64,000 nt of DNA from an uncultured Acidobacteriota bacterium (GTDB lineage Bacteria > Acidobacteriota > Thermoanaerobaculia > Gp7-AA8): NCBI GenBank assembly GCA_937870635.1, contig CALMZP010000053.1, positions 1 to 64,000 of the forward strand, written 5' to 3'. Under the pieces are notes generated by a model that was given only the letters and a program-made list of their open reading frames with translations, did no database searches and was not told the origin of the DNA. Position numbers and translations under genes: made by a program. Of this stretch, positions 1 through 14,095 are shown piece by piece. Each line of letters starts with the position of its first letter. The stretch's first letter is position 1.

Positions 1-2957
<2,957 letters not shown>

Positions 2958-2975
2958 TTTGCGCCTCCGTTGCCG

Positions 2976-3170
2976 TTAGGCGTGATCCGTCTTGTTTGGT
3001 GTCGGGAACTGCACTCTCATGTCGTCGCCGAAGCACTCCTGACAAGAGGCCTCGAACTCCTGGTCTCCCGTATGAAAGTGCGCGGTCATGCGGACGCTGC
3101 CCATGCCATGACAGGCGGGGCAGGACGTCCGGGGCATTCTTGAAACTGCTGTCAGAACTCTTCGTGCCAT
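2976..3170 (-). CDS. Small DnaJ-type zinc-finger protein between rpoB and rpoC
   Basis: A 64-residue ORF ending 18 bp before the rpoC start. It contains CPACHGMG (C17, C20) and CQECFG (C43, C46). The first matches the CxxCxGxG zinc-binding motif of DnaJ cysteine-rich domains exactly and the second matches CxxCxG, so one Zn site is likely. The rest is basic at the N-terminus and ends in TPNKTDHA. No J-domain is present. The start is uncertain: the ATG at 3170 has no good Shine-Dalgarno site, and an internal ATG (residue 12) would also keep both Cys pairs. Placement between rpoB and rpoC suggests cotranscription and possibly a role linked to RNA polymerase assembly or stress, but that is inference. 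I do not recognise a named family. Confidence 0.55.
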   Translation of the reverse strand: MARRVLTAVSRMPRTSCPACHGMGSVRMTAHFHTGDQEFEASCQECFGDDMRVQFPTPNKTDHA

Positions 3171-3219
3171 GGTTTCTCGTCTGCTGAACGTGGGGCCGAC
3201 TCTCAGGCCGGCCTTGGGT

Positions 3220-3239
3220 CGCCGCCTTGAGAGGCGGCG
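3220..3239 (-). promoter_or_regulatory. Stem-loop just downstream of rpoB
   Basis: A perfect 7-bp GC-rich stem (CGCCGCC / GGCGGCG) with a 6-nt loop begins 13 nt after the rpoB stop. There is no T-run, so it is more likely an mRNA-processing or stability hairpin in the rpoB-rpoC intergenic RNA than a terminator. Confidence 0.35.
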
Positions 3240-3252
3240 CCACGTCAGTCAA

Positions 3253-7533
<4,281 letters not shown>

Positions 7534-7662
7534 TCGGTGTGACTCCTTCTGATGTGGTGGTACAGCGAGGCGAGACCCTCCGCAGGCGACGCGTCGGGCA
7601 AGTTCGCGGGGTTTGGAACCCTGTGGAGAAGGCCGCTCCCCCCTTCTCCGGTTCCGGAGGCG

Positions 7663-7756
7663 AATGTTGAATGTTGAATGTTGAATGTTGAATGTTCAAT
7701 GGCTCGAGAGAACCACTTCATTCAACACTCAACATTCAACACTCAACATTCACCAT
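7663..7756. repeat. Heptamer inverted repeat, ATGTTGA family (rplL-rpoB gap)
   Basis: The left arm is about five tandem ATGTTGA units (7663-7700). The right arm is about five reverse-complement TCAACAT/TCAACAC units (7718-7752). A unique spacer of roughly 17 bp (GGCTCGAGAGAACCAC...) separates them. Transcribed in either direction this would fold into a long AU-rich hairpin. The same 7-mer recurs at 10056 and 36621. Confidence 0.9.
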
Positions 7757-7773
7757 TTCAAACAAAAGCCAAT

Positions 7774-7803
7774 TTCCGGACGGCGCTTGCGCGCCGCCCG
7801 GAA
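7774..7803 (-). terminator. Hairpin after rplL, probable attenuator/terminator
   Basis: The stem TTCCGG-CGGCGC / GCGCCG-CCGGAA has one mismatch and a 4-nt loop, and begins 19 nt past the rplL stop. On the minus strand it is followed by a T-rich stretch (GGCTTTTGTTTG). In E. coli a partial terminator separates rplL from rpoB to lower polymerase subunit expression; the same job is plausible here. Confidence 0.55.
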
Positions 7804-7821
7804 CACGACAAAAACTCGAGG

Positions 7822-8211
7822 TTACTTGACGGTGACTTTGGCGCCGGCCTCTTCGAAGACCTTCTTGATCTTGGCGACTTCGTCCTTGGAGACACCCTCT
7901 TTGATGACCTGCGGGGCGCCCTCGACGAGATCCTTCGCTTCCTTCAGGCCGAGGGCCGTCACTTCGCGGACCGCCTTGATCACGTTGATCTTCTTGTCGC
8001 CCACCTCGGAGAGAGTGACCGTGAACTCGGTCTGCTCTTCGGCCGGGGCAGCGGCAGCACCGGCAGCGGCGCCACCGGCAACCGCCATCGGCATCGCGGC
8101 CGCGGCGGCGGAAACGCCGAAGCGCTCTTCGAGCGCCTTGACGAGGTTCGAAAGGTCGAGGACCGACATCGTTTCGATCTGCTTCACGAAATCTTCAGTT
8201 GAAATAGCCAT
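7822..8211 (-). CDS. rplL: 50S ribosomal protein L7/L12
   Basis: A 129-residue stalk protein that recruits translation factors. It has an N-terminal dimerisation helix region ([17 protein letters not shown]), an Ala/Gly/Pro hinge (about residues 34-57) and the conserved C-terminal domain with [20 protein letters not shown] and the DLVEGAP motif. It lies 28 bp after rplJ and upstream of an attenuator-like hairpin before rpoB. Usual family length. Confidence 0.98.
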   Translation of the reverse strand: MAISTEDFVKQIETMSVLDLSNLVKALEERFGVSAAAAAMPMAVAGGAAAGAAAAPAEEQTEFTVTLSEVGDKKINVIKAVREVTALGLKEAKDLVEGAPQVIKEGVSKDEVAKIKKVFEEAGAKVTVK

Positions 8212-8239
8212 CTTTTCCTCCAGATATCTCTAGCCGGCC

Positions 8240-8761
8240 CTAGGCCGTCTCTTTTTGTTTTGCGATTTGGTCGATGACGACCGCCAGGTTGCGGATGTTT
8301 GCCTGAAGCACGGTCACGAGACCGCGGATCGGCGACTGCATCAGGAACAGAAGTTTCGACACCAGCTCCTCACGGGAGGGCAGGTTGGCGATGTTCTGGA
8401 TCTCAGCCGCGGGAACGATCTGCCCGTTGAGAAGGGCGCCCTTGAACTGAACCGTCGGAACGTCCTTGGCAAACTTCGTCAGCGCCTTGGCCAGCGCGAC
8501 CGCGTCGGTCTTGTTGTAAGCGACGGCGGTCATGCCGGAGAACTGCTCCTTGAGCGCGACCAGCGGCGAGTCCTTCACCGCGATGAGCGCCAGGGTGTTC
8601 TTGACGACGACGTAGTCCGAACCGGTCTCCCGGACCTGCTTGCGCAGCTCGGTGACCTGGGGAACGGTGATGCCCTTGAAGTCGATCAGGAAAGCGTTGG
8701 TCGCCTGGCCGATTCCTTCGGTGAACTCGGAGATCGCTTGGGTCTTGTCGTTGCGATTCAT
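8240..8761 (-). CDS. rplJ: 50S ribosomal protein L10
   Basis: A 173-residue stalk-base protein that binds 23S rRNA and carries L7/L12 dimers on its C-terminal helix. Typical L10 features are the N-terminal FLIDFKGITVPQVTELRKQ, the central VVVKNTLALIA segment and a hydrophobic C-terminal helix. It lies 14 bp downstream of rplA and upstream of rplL, as in most bacteria. Confidence 0.97.
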   Translation of the reverse strand: MNRNDKTQAISEFTEGIGQATNAFLIDFKGITVPQVTELRKQVRETGSDYVVVKNTLALIAVKDSPLVALKEQFSGMTAVAYNKTDAVALAKALTKFAKDVPTVQFKGALLNGQIVPAAEIQNIANLPSREELVSKLLFLMQSPIRGLVTVLQANIRNLAVVIDQIAKQKETA

Positions 8762-8775
8762 GCTCTCTCCTTTCC

Positions 8776-9477
8776 CTACGCTTCCTTCGTCTCGGCCAGG
8801 GCCGAGTCGAGCTGGATCGACGGGCTCATCGTCGACGAGATGTAAATCGAACGGACATACTTGCCCTTCGCTGCAGCCGGCTTCGCCTTGCGCACCGCGG
8901 CGATGATGGCGGCGGTGTTGTCGCGAAGCTGTTCCGGCGTGAAGGCGATCTTGCCGACCGGAACGTGGATGATCGACGTCTTGTCGACGCGGAACTCCAC
9001 CTTGCCGGCCTTGATCTCCTGCAGAGCCTTTGCGACGTCGAACGTGACGGTGCCGGTCTTCGGATTGGGCATGAGACCACGCGGTCCCAGGACCTTTCCG
9101 AGCTTACCGACGGCGCGCATCATGTCCGGCGTTGCGATGACGGCGTCGTAGTCGGTCCAGCCACCCTGGATCTTTTCCACGAGCTCGTCGCCACCGACGA
9201 AATCAGCGCCCGCTTCAGTCGCTTCGCGCTGTTTGTCGCCGGAGGCGATCACAAGCACCTTCTTCGTCTGGCCGGTGCCGTGCGGGAGCACGGTGGTACC
9301 GCGGACCATCTGATCGGCGTGCTTGGGATCGACACCGAGAAGCATCGACAGCTCGACCGTCTCATTGAACTTCGCGTAGCTGATCGACTTGAGCAGCTGG
9401 AACGCCTCGTCCAGTTGATACGGCCGCTGTTCGACCTTCTCGAACGCTGCACGGTACTTCTTTCCGTGTTTAGCCAA
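8776..9477 (-). CDS. rplA: 50S ribosomal protein L1
   Basis: A 233-residue L1-stalk protein. It starts [15 protein letters not shown] and contains the L1 core with [14 protein letters not shown] and the C-terminal [18 protein letters not shown]. It is second in the rplKAJL series. In other bacteria L1 represses its own operon by binding a leader site that mimics 23S rRNA; no such site was confirmed here. Confidence 0.98.
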   Translation of the reverse strand: MAKHGKKYRAAFEKVEQRPYQLDEAFQLLKSISYAKFNETVELSMLLGVDPKHADQMVRGTTVLPHGTGQTKKVLVIASGDKQREATEAGADFVGGDELVEKIQGGWTDYDAVIATPDMMRAVGKLGKVLGPRGLMPNPKTGTVTFDVAKALQEIKAGKVEFRVDKTSIIHVPVGKIAFTPEQLRDNTAAIIAAVRKAKPAAAKGKYVRSIYISSTMSPSIQLDSALAETKEA

Positions 9478-9562
9478 TAGTGCCTCCGTAGTGTTAGCGG
9501 CAGTCGTCCTACCTGCCTCCTACTTCGTTGCCGCAGCCACACGCTGCAGCGCCTCTAAGAAC

Positions 9563-9580
9563 TGGTGCTCAGTGCTCAGC
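9563..9580. repeat. Short single-arm heptamer remnant (GTGCTCA)
   Basis: In the 133-bp rplK-rplA gap, two tandem GTGCTCA units stand alone. They are one base from the GTGCTTG unit at 18102. This is probably a decayed heptamer element. Nothing else is evident in this gap. Confidence 0.45.
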
Positions 9581-9610
9581 AATCCCAGCACGCGGCACCA
9601 GCACGGGTTT

Positions 9611-10036
9611 TTATCCCTGAATCTCGATGCCCATCGACCGCGCCGTGCCTTCGACCGTCTTGACGGCCGCTTCCAGCGAAGCCGCGTTGAGGTCGGGCAT
9701 CTTCAGCTTGGCGATGTCCTCGACCTGCTTCTTGGTGACCTTGCCGACCTTGTTCTTGTTCGGCACGCCCGAGCCCTTCGGCAGGCCGGCCGCGCGGAGA
9801 AGAAGGATCGCCGCGGGCGGGGTCTTGGTGATGAAGATGAAGGAGCGGTCCGAGTAGACGGTGATGACCACCGGGATGATCAGACCCTGATCCTTCGCCG
9901 TGCGGGCGTTGAAGGTTTTGCAGAACTCCATGATGTTGACGCCCTGCTGGCCGAGGGCCGGACCCACCGGAGGGGCCGGGGTGGCCTGGCCGGCCGGGAT
10001 CTGCAGCTTGATGTAACCAGTAATTTTCTTAGCCAT
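9611..10036 (-). CDS. rplK: 50S ribosomal protein L11
   Basis: A 141-residue protein of the GTPase-associated centre. It has [20 protein letters not shown], the [19 protein letters not shown] motif and the C-terminal rRNA-binding domain ending in [14 protein letters not shown]. Family-typical length and N-terminus. It follows nusG after a heptamer inverted repeat. Confidence 0.98.
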   Translation of the reverse strand: MAKKITGYIKLQIPAGQATPAPPVGPALGQQGVNIMEFCKTFNARTAKDQGLIIPVVITVYSDRSFIFITKTPPAAILLLRAAGLPKGSGVPNKNKVGKVTKKQVEDIAKLKMPDLNAASLEAAVKTVEGTARSMGIEIQG

Positions 10037-10055
10037 TTCTTAAGTCCTAAAAAGC

Positions 10056-10148
10056 AATGTTGAATGTTTAATGTTTAATGTTAAATGTTAAATGTTAAAT
10101 GTCTTGGCTTTCAACATTTAACACTCAACATTTAACATTCAACATTTC
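10056..10148. repeat. Heptamer inverted repeat, ATGTTGA/ATGTTAA family (nusG-rplK gap)
   Basis: Tandem ATGTTGA, ATGTTTA and ATGTTAA units (10056-10101) face reverse-complement TTTAACA/CTCAACA units (10110-10148) across a spacer of less than 10 bp. Transitions within units (G to A or T) show the array diverges by point change while keeping a strict 7-bp period. It fills almost the entire nusG-rplK gap. Confidence 0.9.
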
Positions 10149-10151
10149 GAT

Positions 10152-10766
10152 TTACCGTTTCCCGCCCCCGCCGCCAGCCGCCGCACCACCACCCCCGGTC
10201 CCGCCCTGCTCTTCGCTCGGATCGAACCGGCTGACCTGGAGGAAGTCCAGCTCCACCGGCGTCGACCGCCCGAAGATCGTGACCATGACCTTGAGCGTAT
10301 TGCGGTCGAGATTGACCTCTTCCACCACACCCGTGAAATTCGAGAACGGGCCGTCGATGATGCGGACGTGCTCGCCGTGCTCGTACACGTGCTTCGGTTT
10401 CGGCTTTTCCTTCGTCGTGACGACCTGCGTCAGGATCTGCTCGACTTCTTCCTGCGTCAGCGGCGTCGGCTTCTTGCCGGTTCCGACGAACCCGGTCACC
10501 TTCGGGGTGTTCTTCACCAGGTGCCACGCCTCGTCCGACATCTCCATCTCCACGAGGATGTAACCGGGGAAGAACTTGCGCTGCACCTCGCGCTTCTTCC
10601 CCCCCTTCATCTCCACGAGAGTCTCGGTCGGGATCTTGATCTCGCCGAACTTGTCCCGCATGCCGAGCGCGTCGACGCGCTGGGTGAGGTTCTCCTTCAC
10701 CCGCTCCTCGAATCCGGAGTAGGTGTGGACGATGTACCACTGCTTCTGTGTCGTTGCTTCAACCAT
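10152..10766 (-). CDS. nusG: Transcription termination/antitermination protein NusG
   Basis: A 204-residue NusG starting [20 protein letters not shown]. The NGN domain spans about residues 1-115 (includes [12 protein letters not shown]), and the KOW domain about 125-180 ([21 protein letters not shown]). It binds RNA polymerase and, in other bacteria, Rho or ribosomal S10. The ATG at 10766 lies 2 bp after the secE stop. An unusual Gly/Ala-rich tail (about [17 protein letters not shown]) extends past the KOW domain. Confidence 0.97.
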   Translation of the reverse strand: MVEATTQKQWYIVHTYSGFEERVKENLTQRVDALGMRDKFGEIKIPTETLVEMKGGKKREVQRKFFPGYILVEMEMSDEAWHLVKNTPKVTGFVGTGKKPTPLTQEEVEQILTQVVTTKEKPKPKHVYEHGEHVRIIDGPFSNFTGVVEEVNLDRNTLKVMVTIFGRSTPVELDFLQVSRFDPSEEQGGTGGGGAAAGGGGGKR

Positions 10767-10768
10767 AC

Positions 10769-11011
10769 TCAGGCGCCCGTTCCAAACCGAGTGAACAGGA
10801 AATCGATGGCCTTGTAGAACAGCAGGTCGCATCCCCACAGGTAGAGCGCAAACAGGATCGTGGCCGCGATGACGACCACCGTCGTCCCCATCACCTCGTT
10901 GCGCGAAGGCCAGGAGACCTTCTGCATCTCGGCGTTCGTGTCGCGGAAGAACTCCCGCGTGGTCAGCCACCACTGTCTGGGCTTCGAAACGATTGCGTTC
11001 CCTGGTTCCAT
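10769..11011 (-). CDS. secE: Protein translocase subunit SecE
   Basis: An 80-residue SecE with the conserved cytoplasmic amphipathic stretch ([21 protein letters not shown]) and one transmembrane helix (about residues 42-62). It stabilises SecY in the Sec translocon. It sits 2 bp before nusG, the usual secE-nusG pair. Confidence 0.96.
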   Translation of the reverse strand: MEPGNAIVSKPRQWWLTTREFFRDTNAEMQKVSWPSRNEVMGTTVVVIAATILFALYLWGCDLLFYKAIDFLFTRFGTGA

Positions 11012-11028
11012 GGACTCCTCGAAAACGA

Positions 11029-11101
11029 GCTCTTGGCTCCTGGCTCTGGGCTCCTGGGTCCGTCAGGATCCCCAGGAGCCCAGAGCCAACAGCCCAGAGC
11101 T
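11029..11101. repeat. Heptamer inverted repeat, TGGCTCC family (tRNA-Trp to secE gap)
   Basis: Four imperfect 7-bp units (TTGGCTC, CTGGCTC, TGGGCTC, CTGGGTC) face their reverse complements (CCAGGAGCCCAGAGCC...) across a short GTCAGGAT spacer. This is a GC-rich member of the same heptamer architecture and lies between tRNA-Trp and secE. Confidence 0.85.
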
Positions 11102-11111
11102 GGATATGAAA

Positions 11112-11187
11112 TGGCAGGCCAAGAGGGGCTCGAACCCCCAACCTGCGGTTTTGGAGACCGCTGCTCTACCAATTGAGCTATTGGCCT
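11112..11187 (-). tRNA. tRNA-Trp (CCA)
   Basis: A 76-nt cloverleaf with acceptor AGGCCAA/TTGGCCT, D-loop AGCTCAATTGGTAGAGC, anticodon stem GCGGT-CTCCAAA-ACCGC (anticodon CCA), T-arm GGTTCGAGCC and an encoded 3' CCA. It sits between rpmG and secE. Confidence 0.97.
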
Positions 11188-11241
11188 GTGTAGAGCCGCA
11201 AAAGGCTCAGAAACCTGAGCTTGTGCGCCTTATTCCCTGCA

Positions 11242-11403
11242 TTACTTCGATTCGCGGTGAACCGTGTGCTTCCGCTCGTGACGGCAGAACTTCTTCAGCT
11301 CGACCTTCTCCGTCATCGTCTTCTTGTTCTTGTTGGTCGTGTAGTTGCGGTTCTTGCACTCGGTGCACTGAAGCGTGATGATTTCCCGACCTGCGCGCGC
11401 CAT
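11242..11403 (-). CDS. rpmG: 50S ribosomal protein L33
   Basis: A 53-residue protein starting [20 protein letters not shown] and ending [14 protein letters not shown]. It carries the Cys pairs C13/C16 and a later FCRH segment where zinc-type L33 usually has CxxC; only one Cys remains in the second pair, so zinc binding may be partial. Too short for many gene callers. It occupies the place where tuf is found in many genomes, between tRNA-Thr(GGU) and tRNA-Trp/secE. Confidence 0.95.
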   Translation of the reverse strand: MARAGREIITLQCTECKNRNYTTNKNKKTMTEKVELKKFCRHERKHTVHRESK

Positions 11404-11418
11404 ATGTTCACTCCGTGA

Positions 11419-11503
11419 AAATTGAGAACTGAGAATTGAGAATTGAGAACATGAAGTCGGCGCCAGGCCGCTCTCTCCATTCTCAATTCTCCATTCTCAA
11501 TTC
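11419..11503. repeat. Heptamer inverted repeat, GAGAATT family (tRNA-Thr to rpmG gap)
   Basis: The left arm has about four tandem AATTGAG units (11419-11450) and the right arm has CATTCTCAATTCT units (11478-11502). A spacer of about 28 bp (ATGAAGTCGGCGCCAGGCCG...) separates them. It sits directly against the 3' end of tRNA-Thr(GGU). Confidence 0.88.
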
Positions 11504-11510
11504 GGTTACC

Positions 11511-11585
11511 TGGAGCCCTCGACGAGATTTGAACTCGTGACCCCGTCCTTACCAAGGACGTGCTCTACCCCTGAGCTACGAGGGC
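11511..11585 (-). tRNA. tRNA-Thr (GGT)
   Basis: A 75-nt tRNA with acceptor GCCCTCG/CGAGGGC, anticodon stem-loop CGTCC-TTGGTAA-GGACG (anticodon GGT), T-arm GAGTTCAAATCTC and an encoded CCA. Fourth in the Thr-Tyr-Gly-Thr cluster. Confidence 0.97.
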
Positions 11586-11645
11586 CTGATTCGCTTGTGC
11601 CGATAGCGGCGCATCTGCTTCGTTGTCGGTCGTCGCCTTCGCTGC

Positions 11646-11664
11646 GGCGTAGCGCTGCTACGCC
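11646..11664. other. Perfect 8-bp palindrome in the tRNA-Gly/tRNA-Thr gap
   Basis: GGCGTAGC-GCT-GCTACGCC is a perfect 8-bp stem with a 3-nt loop. It lies in a 195-bp spacer that otherwise has no evident gene. It may be a processing site or a remnant repeat. Confidence 0.35.
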
Positions 11665-11747
11665 TCGCTTGGCTCCTTCCTCCGCCTCGCAGCTGCACCA
11701 CTCTCGGCACAAGCTCCGATCCCTATACAAACTCGAGATTTGAAGAC

Positions 11748-11772
11748 TTCTCAATCCTCAATTCTCAATTCA
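11748..11772. repeat. Single-arm heptamer repeat, GAGAATT family
   Basis: About three TCTCAAT/CCTCAAT-type units stand next to the 3' end of tRNA-Gly with no opposing arm. They match the right arm of the element at 11419, so this is either a half element or an intermediate. Confidence 0.7.
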
Positions 11773-11780
11773 GTTTCTTT

Positions 11781-11856
11781 TGGAGCGGGAGACGGGGCTC
11801 GAACCCGCGACCAACAGCTTGGAAGGCTGTGACTCTACCAACTGAGTTACTCCCGC
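11781..11856 (-). tRNA. tRNA-Gly (TCC)
   Basis: A 76-nt tRNA with acceptor GCGGGAG/CTCCCGC, anticodon arm ACAGC-CTTCCAA-GCTGT (anticodon TCC), T-arm GGGTTCGAGCCC and an encoded CCA. Confidence 0.97.
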
Positions 11857-11873
11857 GCCTGCAACGCCTCGAA

Positions 11874-11960
11874 TGGTGGAGAGTGGAGGATTCGAACCTC
11901 CGTAGGGCAAGGCCCGGCAGATTTACAGTCTGCTGCTTTTGACCGCTCAGCCAACTCTCC
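11874..11960 (-). tRNA. tRNA-Tyr (GTA)
   Basis: An 87-nt class II tRNA with a long variable arm. The acceptor is GGAGAGT/ACTCTCC, the anticodon loop is CTGTAAA (GTA), and CCA is encoded. The position after tRNA-Thr(UGU) matches the conserved Thr-Tyr-Gly-Thr order. Confidence 0.97.
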
Positions 11961-11982
11961 GCACTCGTTTCGCTCGACTACC

Positions 11983-12058
11983 TGGAGCTGGCGACGGGAC
12001 TCGAACCCGCGACCTGCTGATTACAAATCAGCTGCTCTACCAACTGAGCTATGCCAGC
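11983..12058 (-). tRNA. tRNA-Thr (TGT)
   Basis: A 76-nt tRNA with acceptor GCTGGCA and anticodon arm CTGAT-TTGTA-ATCAG (anticodon TGT); CCA is encoded. It is the first gene of the tRNA cluster. Confidence 0.97.
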
Positions 12059-12146
12059 GTAACTACTGATTTCAAAGACACAACAGCCTTACGTCACCGA
12101 TTCACTGAACACAGGAAAGCCAGCGGCGAGGGCCGAGGAACTGCGG

Positions 12147-12176
12147 GTTATAGCAAAGGGGCCTAACGGGACGCAA
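12147..12176 (-). promoter_or_regulatory. Candidate sigma-70 promoter for the tRNA cluster
   Basis: On the minus strand, TTGCGT (-35) and TATAAC (-10) are 18 bp apart, about 90 nt upstream of tRNA-Thr(UGU). It is the only good promoter-like match in the 171-bp gap after rlmB. It would drive the tRNA-rpmG-secE-nusG transcript. Confidence 0.5.
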
Positions 12177-12229
12177 GAGGGAAGTTATTCCGGTCGAGCA
12201 ACTTGCCTCATCCAGCCCCCTTGGAACGT

Positions 12230-12940
12230 CTACTGCTGAGCCCGCCTGACCTCGTAACACAGCACCGCCGCCGCCGTCGCCACGTTCAGCGATTCCAAGT
12301 GACCCCGCATCGGGATCGTTACGATCCGATCGCAATGCTCGAGCACGTTTCGCCGGATCCCCTTCCCCTCGTTCCCCAGCACCAGCGCCACTTTCCCCGT
12401 GAAATCGATCGCCGAAGGGGCGTCTCCCCCGCCCGCCGCTCCGTATACCCAGTACCCGCCCTTCTGCAGGCGCTCGATCGTCCTGGACAGGTTCGTCACC
12501 TGCGCCACTGGCACCCACTGCGACGCTCCCGCGGACGCCTTCACCGCCACCGGAGTCAGCCCCACGCTGTCATGCTCGGGAAGCACGACCAGGTCGACGC
12601 CGAACCCATCGGCAACCCGGAGGATGGCGCCGAGGTTCTGCGGGTCGGTGATGCCGTCCAGGATGAGGACGAACGAAGTGCCCTCCCTCTCCACCACGTC
12701 ATCGAAGTCGGCATAGCCGCCCGCCGACACCTCCGCCACCACCCCGTTGTGGACCCCGCGCCCGGCGAGACGATCCACCTGCTCGGGCGGCAGCTGACGA
12801 ACGGCCACCCCCGCCTTCTTCGCCTCGGCGATGACCTTCTGCAGCTTGCTTCCGTGCTCGCGCGAGATACCGATGTAGCGTACGCGCTCCGGCTCGGACC
12901 GGATCGCTTCCATGACGGGATTGAGACCGTAGATGATCAT
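12230..12940 (-). CDS. rlmB: TrmH/SpoU-family 23S rRNA (guanosine-2'-O)-methyltransferase
   Basis: A 236-residue SPOUT methyltransferase. The N-terminal substrate-binding domain (about 1-75) begins MIIYGLNPVMEAIRS. The C-terminal knotted domain carries motif 1 (DPQNLGAILRVADGFG), motif 2 (LVLGNEGKGIRRNVLEHCD) and motif 3 (IPMRGHLESLNVATAAAV). The family methylates the ribose of G2251 in 23S rRNA. RlmB is the best fit; a related tRNA/rRNA TrmH enzyme cannot be excluded. Confidence 0.92.
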   Translation of the reverse strand: MIIYGLNPVMEAIRSEPERVRYIGISREHGSKLQKVIAEAKKAGVAVRQLPPEQVDRLAGRGVHNGVVAEVSAGGYADFDDVVEREGTSFVLILDGITDPQNLGAILRVADGFGVDLVVLPEHDSVGLTPVAVKASAGASQWVPVAQVTNLSRTIERLQKGGYWVYGAAGGGDAPSAIDFTGKVALVLGNEGKGIRRNVLEHCDRIVTIPMRGHLESLNVATAAAVLCYEVRRAQQ

Positions 12941-12977
12941 CGTGTGGCACCGACGCTTGTCGCGGATCCCCGTTCTG

Positions 12978-13078
12978 TCATCCCGAGCCTAGCGAGGGAC
13001 CTGGGTGTGACGGGGGCGCGAAAATCGATCTTCGTGCCGCCCACCCCCCAGGTCCCTCGCTCGCGCGCGGATGACACG
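12978..13078. repeat. ~100-bp palindromic element, GTCATCCCGAGCG family, copy 1
   Basis: Arms begin GTCATCCCGAGCCTAGCGAG and end as the inverse near CTCGC...GGATGAC. The internal arm reads GGGACCTGGG/CCCAGGTCCC. The loop holds GTGACGGGGGCGCGAAAATC and CGCCCACCCC, which recur in the copies at 24773 and 49981. It fills the pyrD to rlmB gap. Confidence 0.88.
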
Positions 13079-13084
13079 TCTGAT

Positions 13085-14095
13085 TCATCGGCGTGACATC
13101 CCCATCATCCCCCGGGCCAGCTTTCGCGGAAGGCCCGGCCCCTCGTAAATGAACCCCGTGTAAACCTGCACCAGATCCGCGCCGGCCGCAATCTTCTCGC
13201 GGGCGTCGGCGGCTGAGAAGACTCCTCCGACTCCGACGAGCGGAAACGCCGCTCCGACGCGCGCCCGAACCTTCGCCAGAATTGCGTCCGCCTTCGCCTT
13301 CAGCGGCTCACCAGACAGGCCGCCTCCCTCGTTCATGCCGGGGAGACGATCGACGGTGGTGTTCGTGCAGATCATCCCGTCCACCATTCTGACCGCGACG
13401 TCGCAGATCTCGCCCAGTTGCGTGTCATCGAGGTCAGGCGCGATCTTGACGAGGATCGGCCCGCGTTTATCGACCGCGCGGAGCAGCTTCTCCAGCTGCT
13501 CGGGAAGCTGCAGGTCGCGAAGGCCCGGCGTGTTCGGCGACGAGAGATTCAGGACAGCGACATCGGCACAGGGAGCGATCCGCCGGTAGCATTCGGCGTA
13601 ATCGTCCGCGGCGCCCTCGAGCGTCACGTCGCGATTCCTGCCGACATTCACGAAGATCGGCGGAGTGAGTTTCGCGGGCGAGGTCGCCCGCGCTGCACTC
13701 CACTTCCTGAGCTGCTCCACCATCGCGTCCACGCCGCGGTTGTTGAAACCCATCCGGTTGATGAGCGCCCGATGTTCCGGATACCGGAACAGACGCGGCT
13801 TCGGATTGCCGGCCTGTGGCCGCAAGGTGACCGTTCCTACCTCGATGAATCCGAATCCGAGCGCGGCCAGCATAGGAATCAGCCGGGCATCCTTGTCGAA
13901 TCCGGCGGCGATGCCGACCGGCGTCGGGAACCTCAGTCCCAGCAATTGAACGGGGGCACTGATTCGATGAGCCGCGTGAATGACGCGCAGCGCGATCGGA
14001 ATCTCCTGCAGCGCCTCCATCTGCCGCGTCACGAACTCATGCGCCTCCTCGGCCTCCATCCGGAAAAGAAGCGATCGGATCGCGCGATAGAGCAT
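13085..14095 (-). CDS. pyrD: Dihydroorotate dehydrogenase (quinone), class 2
   Basis: A 336-residue membrane-associated flavoenzyme of pyrimidine synthesis. Class 2 features are the N-terminal membrane-tether helices, AAGFDKDA, the FIEVGTVTLRPQ segment, INRMGFNNRG and NLSSPNTPGLRDLQ, where the serine is the catalytic base. FMN-phosphate contacts lie in VGVGGVFSAADAREKIAAGA. Residues about 132-141 (WSAARATSPA) come from an inserted GCGGGCGACCTCGCCCGC repeat between the helix and the NVGRN strand. The start ATG overlaps the M16 gene stop by 1 nt. Confidence 0.96.
   Translation of the reverse strand: MLYRAIRSLLFRMEAEEAHEFVTRQMEALQEIPIALRVIHAAHRISAPVQLLGLRFPTPVGIAAGFDKDARLIPMLAALGFGFIEVGTVTLRPQAGNPKPRLFRYPEHRALINRMGFNNRGVDAMVEQLRKWSAARATSPAKLTPPIFVNVGRNRDVTLEGAADDYAECYRRIAPCADVAVLNLSSPNTPGLRDLQLPEQLEKLLRAVDKRGPILVKIAPDLDDTQLGEICDVAVRMVDGMICTNTTVDRLPGMNEGGGLSGEPLKAKADAILAKVRARVGAAFPLVGVGGVFSAADAREKIAAGADLVQVYTGFIYEGPGLPRKLARGMMGMSRR
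13674..13703. repeat. GCGGGCGAGGTCGCCCGC palindrome, in frame inside pyrD
   Basis: The core palindrome is followed by GCTGCACTCCAC, a slightly altered form of the GCTCCAC tail seen in other copies. On the pyrD strand it encodes WSAARATSPA. Confidence 0.88.

Noticed and set aside
11586-11780. Additional tRNA or small RNA in the tRNA-Gly/tRNA-Thr gap
   Set aside because: No cloverleaf could be drawn; only a short palindrome and a half heptamer array are visible.
12978-13078. Rho-independent terminator for rlmB
   Set aside because: The element is a ~100-bp conserved repeat family with no T-run in the expected place, and it is upstream, not downstream, of pyrD; rlmB transcription runs away from it.
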